Assembly (NCBI GenBank): GCA_041572275.1
Contig: JBFFSQ010000003.1
Coordinates: 1-37,296, forward strand
Length of the DNA: 37,296 nt
From: JBFFSQ01 sp041572275
GTDB lineage: Bacteria; Pseudomonadota; Gammaproteobacteria; SZUA-229
Reading direction: 5' to 3'
Shown here: piece after piece, positions 6,531 through 13,432 of the stretch
Layout of the letters: each line of letters starts with the position of its first letter
How positions within the stretch are numbered: position 1 is the first letter of the stretch
Translations under genes and position numbers: made by a program
The notes under the pieces: model-generated
What the model was told of the DNA's origin: nothing
The model's database searches: none
The model's input: only the letters and a program-made list of their open reading frames with translations

Positions 6531-8888
6531 TTATGATGTTAGTGAAGCGAATAGTGTTGGTAGCTTTTCTGGCAAACGGTCAACGTTATCAATTACGGTG
6601 TAATTATTTTCACCAAAGATACGCTTCACATAAGCATCAGCATGAGGATCCAGTGTTAAGCAGTATGTAAGAACTCCTGTAGAATAAAGTTCCTCTACTG
6701 CTTTCTTGGTATCATGACGTAAATGCTGTGGGTCGCGTTCATCAATATCAGCCGGTTCACCATCGGTGACCAGAAGAATTAACTTACGACGTTCAGGCTG
6801 CTTTAACAGATGATGACCTGCATGTCGTAATGCTGCCCCCATGCGTGTAGATAAACCGCCTTTCATACCCGCCAGGCGACCTTTAACATCATCATCTAAT
6901 TTTTGATTAAAGTCCTTGAAGCGATAATACTGCACGTCATGACGGCCATCAGATGCAAAGCCATGCAGTGCAAATGGATCACCGATACCATTAATTGCTG
7001 TAGCAACTAAAGTCGCCGCCTCTCGCGTTAACTGAAGCACTGTTTTTTCTGAACCACCCATAGGTTCATTGGTTGATTCAGACAGGTCCATTAATACGAC
7101 GATAGACAGGTCACGTGTGTTCAACACATTACGCATGGTAATACGTGGGTTGGGCTGTTCGCCCATACGTATAGCAATCATCGCATCTACCGCGGCATTA
7201 ATATCCAGCTCATCACCGTCTTCTAAACCGCGCTTACGTTGAACGCCTTCTGGGGTTAACAAATCAATGATTTGTTTAATGCGATGCGCAACAGGTTTGT
7301 ACTCATCCAGAATCAGCTTAATATCTTCCGGATCGCCTAACGGTTGACGTCGCTCGTATACAGTTGCCCAGTCAGGACGGTGTAATTGAATCTGGTAATC
7401 CCATTCCTGGTAATGGAAAGGATCGGAAACAGGTTCCTTACCCCACATGTCGTTGAAACTGACTTGCTCATCGGTCAGGTCGTCTTCATAGGGACGCATG
7501 TTTGTTGAACATGTCCAGATTTCCTGAGCGTCATCACCCGCCAGCTCACAGTCAACTTCGTTAGCCATTTCAATAACACTAACTTGTTTACGAACCTGGC
7601 GCTGACTAGCCGCAACATATTCAAACTCAACATCTGAATCAAATTCTTCAAATTCCCAGACATAGCGATTATCATCGCGGTAAGGGATACGAATACGTTC
7701 AAGGATACGTAAACTCGGGACATTCTTGCGGCCAGAGAACAGGTTAAACAGTTCCATACCCATATGCCATGAGTAATTGTTATCATCCTGTTTGTCTTCT
7801 ATTTCGGCGTGGAAACGTTGAACAAACTCGGCAACCTGCTCATCATCCGTCGTTATGGAATCATCAAGCAGCATGTGTGCGATATGTTCCAGCTCTTTCA
7901 TTGCCGGATGTTCTAACTCTTCATCCTCATCGGCAATTTTCAGGAGTTCTGCCCACAGTTTTTTCAAGCCGGGAAAATCCTTAGCCGCTTTATATTCAAC
8001 GCGTGCGTCTTCCATAAAGCCGATGAAGAACATCTGTGCCGGACTAAGCTGCTCTGCAGAAATAGCTGAGTCTGAATAACACATGTGTGCGGCCATATGA
8101 GCTGCCGTAGCACGATACAGTTCCAGGCCTGGGATCTTGTTATCATCAGGACCGACATCATCAACCGCATCAGGCATATGCACAATACGGTGTTCAATAT
8201 AGGGTCGGAAATCTGTGTAGTCTGCACCGGTAGGACGCAGGAAGAAATCACGACCCCACAAGGCACGCAGATAAAAATTCAGTTTGCGCTGTACTTTAAT
8301 GAACAGAACACCACGACGTTCTTTCTGTAACATCGCCTTTGAGTCTGCTGATTCCAGGTTAAAGTAGGTCGTCAGGTTATCAAAATCACGACGGTATGCC
8401 TGGGCGCCAAAATTGGCCCAGCGACGTAAGCCACTTAAGGTCAGTTTATCCAGCAGCTGATCAATGTGATTTAACATTGGGCGCAAACCACGTGCCGCAG
8501 TTGATGCAAACTGGTGGATAAAGGTCAGATAGCCACGTACCAGTTCAGCATCACCCAGGTGACGGGCTGCAGATGGCAAACTAGCAAAGAGTAAAGAGAT
8601 AACTTCACCTGATGTCATGGAAGACAATTTCATGGCTGCAGTGATACAGTCATCAATGATGTCTTCACCACATTCCTTGGCAACCAGCGGCATTTCCTGG
8701 AGGTAAGTTATGACCAGGTCAGAACCACGGCCCAGGTTAGACATAGCTTTGGCACCACTCAGGTAAGCTTCCAGTCCAGTTGGCGACATAATACGTGCCG
8801 CCTCATGAAAAGTGCCATTCAGTACATCACGTACTTCAGGAGCTACATCTTGTAACTGTTCTTCGTAATCTTCTAGATTGATCGACAT
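6531..8888 (-). CDS. cbbO: RuBisCO activase subunit CbbO (VWA protein)
   Basis: A 785-residue protein of the CbbO/NorD family. It works with the AAA+ protein CbbQ to remove inhibitory sugar phosphates from RuBisCO active sites. The N-terminal and middle parts are helical adaptor regions. The C-terminal von Willebrand A domain has an intact MIDAS motif (VLMDLSEST, with DxSxS) followed by conserved LVTDGEPAD. Length is normal for CbbO. It is the last gene of the cbbLS-hypothetical-cbbQ-cbbO series, 93 bases after cbbQ, and ends at a strong terminator. Homologous NorD and GvpN-partner proteins share the VWA domain, but the RuBisCO context decides the assignment. Confidence 0.93.
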   Translation of the reverse strand: MSINLEDYEEQLQDVAPEVRDVLNGTFHEAARIMSPTGLEAYLSGAKAMSNLGRGSDLVITYLQEMPLVAKECGEDIIDDCITAAMKLSSMTSGEVISLLFASLPSAARHLGDAELVRGYLTFIHQFASTAARGLRPMLNHIDQLLDKLTLSGLRRWANFGAQAYRRDFDNLTTYFNLESADSKAMLQKERRGVLFIKVQRKLNFYLRALWGRDFFLRPTGADYTDFRPYIEHRIVHMPDAVDDVGPDDNKIPGLELYRATAAHMAAHMCYSDSAISAEQLSPAQMFFIGFMEDARVEYKAAKDFPGLKKLWAELLKIADEDEELEHPAMKELEHIAHMLLDDSITTDDEQVAEFVQRFHAEIEDKQDDNNYSWHMGMELFNLFSGRKNVPSLRILERIRIPYRDDNRYVWEFEEFDSDVEFEYVAASQRQVRKQVSVIEMANEVDCELAGDDAQEIWTCSTNMRPYEDDLTDEQVSFNDMWGKEPVSDPFHYQEWDYQIQLHRPDWATVYERRQPLGDPEDIKLILDEYKPVAHRIKQIIDLLTPEGVQRKRGLEDGDELDINAAVDAMIAIRMGEQPNPRITMRNVLNTRDLSIVVLMDLSESTNEPMGGSEKTVLQLTREAATLVATAINGIGDPFALHGFASDGRHDVQYYRFKDFNQKLDDDVKGRLAGMKGGLSTRMGAALRHAGHHLLKQPERRKLILLVTDGEPADIDERDPQHLRHDTKKAVEELYSTGVLTYCLTLDPHADAYVKRIFGENNYTVIDNVDRLPEKLPTLFASLTS

Positions 8889-8930
8889 TTTTTTACCTAA
8901 CCATAAATATAAGGTTATTGCTTATATGCC

Positions 8931-8953
8931 ATACCTGAAAGTTGAACAGGTAT
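8931..8953 (-). other. Hairpin in the cbbQ-cbbO junction
   Basis: ATACCTG and CAGGTAT form a perfect 7-bp stem with a 9-base loop, 28 bases after the cbbQ stop. It has no T run, so it is more likely an mRNA processing or stability element than a terminator. Confidence 0.5.
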
Positions 8954-8981
8954 AGCACGTCTTTACTTTATCGGTAAAAAA

Positions 8982-9797
8982 TTAACCAAAGAATGTCTGT
9001 ACGGCAGCATTCAGCGTATCACGCATATCCGGGTCATCTGTTAATGGTGTGACCATGGTCATGCTACAGGCGGCTTCGGCATCAATGCCTTTGCTAATCA
9101 GTTGTCCTGCGTAAACCAGTAGACGGGTTGAAATGCCTTCATCCAGACCGTGACCTTTCAGGTTACGCGCACGGTGTGCAATCTGGACCAGTTTTTCTGC
9201 AGTAGCTTTATCAACACCCGATTCTTTTGAAACAATCGAAACTTCAATTTCTTCAACTGGATAATCAAAATCCAGACCACCGAATCGCTGCTTGGTAGAT
9301 TGCTTAAGATCTTTCATCAAGCTCTGGTAGCCAGGGTTATAAGAGATAACCAGCTGGAAATCAGGATGGGCTTCGATGAGCTCACCTTTCTTATCTAATG
9401 GCAGAGTGCGACGGTGGTCAGTTAACGGGTGAATAACTACCGTTGTATCCTGGCGTGCTTCAACCACTTCGTCCAGGTAACAGATTGCACCAATACGTGC
9501 GGCTGTTGCTAATGGACCATCCTGCCATTTGGTACCATCTTTATCCAGCAGGAAGCGACCTACCAGGTCAGATGCAGTCATATCTTCATTACATGCAACT
9601 GTGATCAATGGACGACCCAGTTTATAAGCCATATATTCAACAAAGCGAGATTTACCACAACCTGTTGGGCCTTTCAGCATCATTGGCATACGTGCGTTAT
9701 ACGCGGCTTCGTATAGCTCAATTTCATTAGCAACTGGCTCAAAGTATGGTTCTTCTTTAATAATGTATTGTTGTGGATCAACAGTATTTTCTGACAT
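8982..9797 (-). CDS. cbbQ: RuBisCO activase AAA+ ATPase CbbQ
   Basis: A 271-residue MoxR-type AAA+ ATPase. Walker A is GPTGCGKS at residues 43-50, Walker B is AICYLDE near 104-110, and a sensor/arginine region follows. With CbbO it forms the CbbQO activase, which uses ATP to remodel inhibited form I RuBisCO. The size matches the family (about 265-270). An ATG with an AGGGTG-type ribosome site lies in the cbb operon, downstream of a small conserved gene and upstream of cbbO. The paralogue NorQ is the main alternative, excluded by the cbbLS context. Confidence 0.95.
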   Translation of the reverse strand: MSENTVDPQQYIIKEEPYFEPVANEIELYEAAYNARMPMMLKGPTGCGKSRFVEYMAYKLGRPLITVACNEDMTASDLVGRFLLDKDGTKWQDGPLATAARIGAICYLDEVVEARQDTTVVIHPLTDHRRTLPLDKKGELIEAHPDFQLVISYNPGYQSLMKDLKQSTKQRFGGLDFDYPVEEIEVSIVSKESGVDKATAEKLVQIAHRARNLKGHGLDEGISTRLLVYAGQLISKGIDAEAACSMTMVTPLTDDPDMRDTLNAAVQTFFG

Positions 9798-9847
9798 GAC
9801 ACACCCTTTCTTGATGTTTCGGTTTAATTTTTAAAATCTTCAAAACC

Positions 9848-9871
9848 TTCTTGTATAAGCCTATACAAGAA
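9848..9871 (-). other. Hairpin between the 110-aa gene and cbbQ
   Basis: A perfect 10-bp stem (TTCTTGTATA, tetraloop, TATACAAGAA) is followed on the minus strand by a discontinuous T-rich stretch. It could be a weak terminator or an RNA stability element setting CbbQ and CbbO levels below those of the subunits. Confidence 0.6.
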
Positions 9872-9912
9872 TAATGAAATCAAATATTGATTCGCCCTGC
9901 TAAACAACGTGC

Positions 9913-10245
9913 TTATAGCTCGCTGTAAATCTCATATTCACCATCCCATCCAAGTTCACGTGCTTTTTTTACCGCTTCATCGTGGATGCGTTGATGACGT
10001 TCAAATAAATCTTCTGGTAACCGGCTGACTAAACAACCGTATTTATCCCACTCGGCATTAACCTTATCTTGTAAAGCGTCAATCCCGGCTAGGTTCCAGC
10101 CCTTACAGGTTTCAGTTTCTTCAATAATGCCAAACACACGTGCATCGCGAACCAGTTTTCCGATTGTGGTCATACCCCCGAACAGGTCTTCATCGATTCC
10201 GACATAACGATCGTTCTGTGCTGATTTTGATGGTTGTCTTGGCAT
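9913..10245 (-). CDS. Small soluble protein between cbbS and cbbQ, 110 aa
   Basis: A small soluble, acidic protein with a lysine/arginine-containing N-terminus, a central segment with FGGMTTIGKLVRDARVFGII, and a C-terminal helical and aromatic region (DLFERHQRIHDEAVKKARELGW). I do not recognise a named domain. It lies within the RuBisCO operon, after the cbbLS terminator and before cbbQO, so a role in RuBisCO assembly, activation or maintenance is plausible. The sequence itself does not show this. Conserved position next to cbbQ in related genomes would be the test. The ATG at 10245 has only a modest upstream ribosome site. Confidence 0.75.
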   Translation of the reverse strand: MPRQPSKSAQNDRYVGIDEDLFGGMTTIGKLVRDARVFGIIEETETCKGWNLAGIDALQDKVNAEWDKYGCLVSRLPEDLFERHQRIHDEAVKKARELGWDGEYEIYSEL

Positions 10246-10290
10246 AAAAACACTTACCTATTATTAAAAATTACTTTATCTACAGAGATA

Positions 10291-10330
10291 AAAAAGCCCC
10301 TGTGCTGCAGATGCAGACCAGGGGCTTTTT
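10291..10330 (-). terminator. Terminator/attenuator after cbbS
   Basis: A 12-bp perfect outer stem (AAAAAGCCCCTG with CAGGGGCTTTTT) encloses a shorter CTGC/GCAG inner stem. T runs lie on both strands. It lies 22 bases after the cbbS stop and probably reduces transcription into the 110-aa gene, cbbQ and cbbO. Confidence 0.9.
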
Positions 10331-10352
10331 CAGGTATAAACCCCGGATCTGC

Positions 10353-10709
10353 TTATACAGCTTCGCCGCGGAAGATAACCATAGATGCACCAGCACACTG
10401 TGCAAAGTTGTCCAGACCTAACAGGCGAACGTGGTTGCCTGGGTGAGCTTTTTTACAAGCTTCACATTCAGCCAGGATAGCATCAACGTCAGTTTCACCG
10501 AACATTGGCAGCTTCCACATGTACCAGTAAGAACCACTGGCGTTTTGAGGCTCAGTGTGTTCAATTGATGGGTTCCAACCTTTGCCTACGATGTACTCGA
10601 TTTGAGCGCGGATCTGATCAGCGTCCATAGATGGCAGGTAAGAGAAAGTTTCAAACTTACGGCTGTTAGCGTCGCCTAAGCTTGATGCGTAATCTTGCAT
10701 ATCACTCAT
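10353..10709 (-). CDS. cbbS: RuBisCO small subunit (form I)
   Basis: A 118-residue CbbS, the small subunit of the L8S8 form I enzyme. Recognisable are the N-terminal FSYLPSM segment, the IEYIVGKGWNPSIEH stretch, the YWYMWKLPMFG motif and the C-terminal MVIFRGEA. Length and motifs fit the non-carboxysomal (IAq) type found with cbbQ/cbbO; no carboxysome genes follow. The ATG follows cbbL by 79 bases that contain a stable RNA hairpin. It is expressed with cbbL and followed by a strong terminator. Confidence 0.97.
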   Translation of the reverse strand: MSDMQDYASSLGDANSRKFETFSYLPSMDADQIRAQIEYIVGKGWNPSIEHTEPQNASGSYWYMWKLPMFGETDVDAILAECEACKKAHPGNHVRLLGLDNFAQCAGASMVIFRGEAV

Positions 10710-10737
10710 TGTGAATACTCCAAATTAAATTTCGTTT

Positions 10738-10767
10738 GTAAGAGCAACTCTTAAGAGCTGCTCCTAC
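10738..10767 (-). other. RNA hairpin in the cbbL-cbbS spacer
   Basis: On the transcribed (minus) strand a 13-bp stem forms with a UUAA tetraloop. Eleven pairs are Watson-Crick and two are G-U. On the plus strand the same two positions are A-C mismatches, so the fold is complete only in the cbb mRNA. It has no T run and is likely an mRNA stability or processing element. Confidence 0.65.
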
Positions 10768-10788
10768 GCAGCATTAGCTATATCGCTA

Positions 10789-12207
10789 TTACTTGTGAGA
10801 AACGTCCAGCTTATCAACTGTGTCGAATTCGAACTTGATTTCTTTCCAAGTTTCCATCGCAGCTTTAAGCTCTGGGCTGCTCTTAGCAGCGTTAGTAAGG
10901 ATGTCCTTACCTTCTTTCTCAAGCTCACGACCAGTGTTACGTGCTTCAACACAAGCTTCAACAGCAACACGGTTAGCAGCTGCACCCGCAGCGTTGCCCC
11001 ATGGGTGACCTAATGTACCGCCACCGAACTGCAGTACAGAGTCATCACCAAAGATGTTAACCAGCGCAGGCATGTGCCATACATGGATACCACCAGAAGC
11101 TACTGGGATAACGCCAGGCATTGAACCCCAGTCCTGATCAAAGAAGATACCGCGTGAACGATCTTCTTTGATGAATGAATCACGCATGATGTCGATCCAG
11201 CCCAGAGTTGCTTCACGATCGCCTTCCAGCTTACCAACAACAGTACCTGAATGCAGGTGGTCACCACCAGACAGACGTAATACTTTAGTTAACACACGGA
11301 AGTGGATACCGTGGTGTGGGTTACGGTCAAGTACCGCGTGCATTGCACGGTGAATGTGCAGCAGCATGCCGTTGTCCTGACACCATTGAGCCAGCTGAGT
11401 GTTCGCTGACAGACCACCAGTCAGGTAGTCATGCATGATGATAGGTGCGCCGATTTCTTTCGCGTATTCTGCACGCTTCATCATTTCATCAGATGTAGGA
11501 GCAGTAACGTTCAGGTAATGACCTTTACGCTCACCAGTCTCAGCTTCAGCTTTCAGGATAGCTTCCATTACGAAATCGAAACGGTGCTTCCAACGCATGA
11601 ATGGCTGTGAGTTAACGTTTTCGTCGTCTTTAGTGAAGTCAAGACCGCCACGCAGACCTTCGTAACATGCACGACCGTAGTTCTTGGCAGACAGACCCAG
11701 TTTAGGTTTGATAGTACAACCCAGCATAGGACGACCGTACTTGTTCATGATGTCACGTTCAACCTGGATACCCTGCGGTGGTCCATTACAAGTCATAACG
11801 TAAGCAACTGGGAAGCGGATATCTTCTAAACGAAGTGCACGCAGAGCTTTGAAACCAAATACGTTACCAACCAGTGAAGTCAGTACGTTTACAACTGAAC
11901 CTTCTTCGAACAGGTCAATTGGGTATGCGATGAACGCGTAGAAACAAGTGTCATCACCTGGTACGTCTTCGATCGCATATGCGCGACCTTTGTAGTAGTC
12001 CAGATCAGTTAACAGGTCAGTCCATACAGTAGTCCATGTACCTGTTGAAGATTCAGCAGCTACCGCAGCAGCAACTTCTTCACGAGGAACACCTTCCTGT
12101 GGAGTAACTTTAAAACAAGCCAGAATATCAGTCTCTAATGGAGTGTATTCGGGCATCCAATAAGTTTCGCGGTATTCTTTAACACCAGCGTCGTACTTTT
12201 TAGCCAT
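10789..12207 (-). CDS. cbbL: RuBisCO large subunit (form I)
   Basis: A 472-residue CbbL, which carboxylates ribulose-1,5-bisphosphate in the Calvin-Benson cycle. Catalytic features are intact: K168 in TIKPKLGLS, the carbamylated lysine K193 with D195 and E196 in GGLDFTKDDE, H286 in HIHRAMH, and loop 6 with K326 in SGTVVGKLEG. The ATG at 12207 is preceded by a perfect AGGAGG ribosome site; an in-frame upstream start would add eight residues and lacks one. It is the first gene of the cbb operon and diverges from cbbR, so CbbR control from the shared 12208-12436 region is expected. Confidence 0.98.
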   Translation of the reverse strand: MAKKYDAGVKEYRETYWMPEYTPLETDILACFKVTPQEGVPREEVAAAVAAESSTGTWTTVWTDLLTDLDYYKGRAYAIEDVPGDDTCFYAFIAYPIDLFEEGSVVNVLTSLVGNVFGFKALRALRLEDIRFPVAYVMTCNGPPQGIQVERDIMNKYGRPMLGCTIKPKLGLSAKNYGRACYEGLRGGLDFTKDDENVNSQPFMRWKHRFDFVMEAILKAEAETGERKGHYLNVTAPTSDEMMKRAEYAKEIGAPIIMHDYLTGGLSANTQLAQWCQDNGMLLHIHRAMHAVLDRNPHHGIHFRVLTKVLRLSGGDHLHSGTVVGKLEGDREATLGWIDIMRDSFIKEDRSRGIFFDQDWGSMPGVIPVASGGIHVWHMPALVNIFGDDSVLQFGGGTLGHPWGNAAGAAANRVAVEACVEARNTGRELEKEGKDILTNAAKSSPELKAAMETWKEIKFEFDTVDKLDVSHK

Positions 12208-12436
12208 TATAGGCCTCCTAGTAATTAACAAGGTTTTTAAATTCTTTCCTAGCCAGCAGATTGAATCTCTATTCCGTTGGCGTTTAAATCATGGGTAAAT
12301 AATCACCCATGACTCAGTGGGAATGGAAGTATATGCGAAGCAAACTATAAAGATATTCAGTATTTTTGATTGTTATCATAAATAAATGCTTATACTATTA
12401 ATATTTCATACATACTATTATTAAAGTTGATAGATC
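12208..12436. promoter_or_regulatory. Divergent cbbL/cbbR control region
   Basis: This 229-base AT-rich spacer separates divergent cbbL and cbbR. A TTA-N7-TAA match to the LysR/CbbR half-site pattern (TTATCATAAATAA) lies at about 12373-12385. A possible cbbL -10 element (TATACT on the minus strand) lies at 12328-12333, and a possible cbbR -10 (TATACT) at 12391-12396. The cbbL ribosome site AGGAGG lies at about 12213-12218. Site calls are by eye and tentative. Confidence 0.5.
12289..12312 (-). promoter_or_regulatory. Inverted repeat in the cbbL leader
   Basis: TCATGGGT and ACCCATGA form a perfect 8-bp inverted repeat with an 8-base spacer, about 80 bases upstream of the cbbL start. If the cbbL promoter is the TATACT at 12328-12333, the repeat lies close to the transcription start or in the 5' leader. 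It could be an operator or an RNA stem. Confidence 0.5.
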
Positions 12437-13345
12437 ATGCATGTGACATTACGTCAATTAGAGGTATTCGAGGCAGTGGCTCGCTTAAATAGCTATACCA
12501 AAGCGGCCGAGGAATTGCACCTGAGTCAGCCTGGTGTTTCTATGCAAATCAAACAGTTAGAAGAAAGTATCGGCCTGCCGCTGTTTGAGCATGTTGGTAA
12601 GAAAATTTTTATAACTACCGCTGGTCGGGAAATGTACAGCTATAGCCAGACTATCAGTCATTTGTTAGATGAGGCGGATACGGTCATTGAAGAATTGAAA
12701 GGTGTACAAAGCGGTCGTCTGGCGATTTCCGTAGCCACTACTGCCAGTCATTTTGCCACTCGCCTGTTGGCTGCCTTTTCGCAGCGTTATGAGGGTGTCA
12801 CCATCAGTCTGGATATCACCAACCGGGAAAGCCTGCGTCGCCAGCTGGAGCATAATGAGCCGGATCTGGTTATCATGGGTCAACCACCAGAAGGTGTGGA
12901 TACAGAATCCGAGATCTTCATGGAAAATCCGCTGGTAATGATAGCACCACCTGATCATCCTCTTGTCGAAGAAAAAAATATTCCATTAGAACAATTTGAG
13001 CATGAGCATTTTGTGGTGCGTGAGGGAGGCTCCGGTACGCGCAGTGCAATTCAGCGTTTTTTTGAAGATCACGGCGTGAGTTTTCATACCGGTATTGAGA
13101 TGAGCAGTAACGAAGCCATCAAGCAGGCGGTTGAGGCCGGGCTGGGCCTGGGGATAGTGTCCATCCATACTCTGGAGCTGGAGCTGGCAACTAATACCCT
13201 GGTGACGCTGGATGTGGAGGATTTTCCAATCATGCGTCATTGGCACATTGTGCAGCGATCGGGAAAACGTTTATCTCCTGTTGCCCAGACGTTCAAGCAG
13301 TTTGTACTCGACGAAGCGAAGCAGTTTATTCGGCTGGAAAAATAA
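12437..13345 (+). CDS. cbbR: LysR-family RuBisCO operon regulator CbbR
   Basis: A 302-residue LysR-type regulator. A winged helix-turn-helix occupies about residues 1-60 (NSYTKAAEELHLSQPGVSM recognition region) and a periplasmic-binding-fold effector domain fills the rest. It is divergent from cbbL with a 229-base shared control region, the standard arrangement for CbbR. CbbR proteins activate cbb transcription in response to metabolites such as RuBP, PEP or NADPH. The start ATG is followed by HVTLRQLEVF, typical of the family. No premature stops or missing parts are seen. Confidence 0.93.
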   Translation: MHVTLRQLEVFEAVARLNSYTKAAEELHLSQPGVSMQIKQLEESIGLPLFEHVGKKIFITTAGREMYSYSQTISHLLDEADTVIEELKGVQSGRLAISVATTASHFATRLLAAFSQRYEGVTISLDITNRESLRRQLEHNEPDLVIMGQPPEGVDTESEIFMENPLVMIAPPDHPLVEEKNIPLEQFEHEHFVVREGGSGTRSAIQRFFEDHGVSFHTGIEMSSNEAIKQAVEAGLGLGIVSIHTLELELATNTLVTLDVEDFPIMRHWHIVQRSGKRLSPVAQTFKQFVLDEAKQFIRLEK

Positions 13346-13432
13346 TATTAAAAAAAATATGGTTTTTGTTCGCATTTCATTTTTTTCATGCTATATAAGC
13401 AGTCCGTCTAAGTTTTTATCCAAGATGTAGCA

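Noticed and set aside
10764..11013. Overlapping frames within cbbL on both strands
   Set aside because: cbbL is a certain gene with catalytic motifs; the others are frame shadows.
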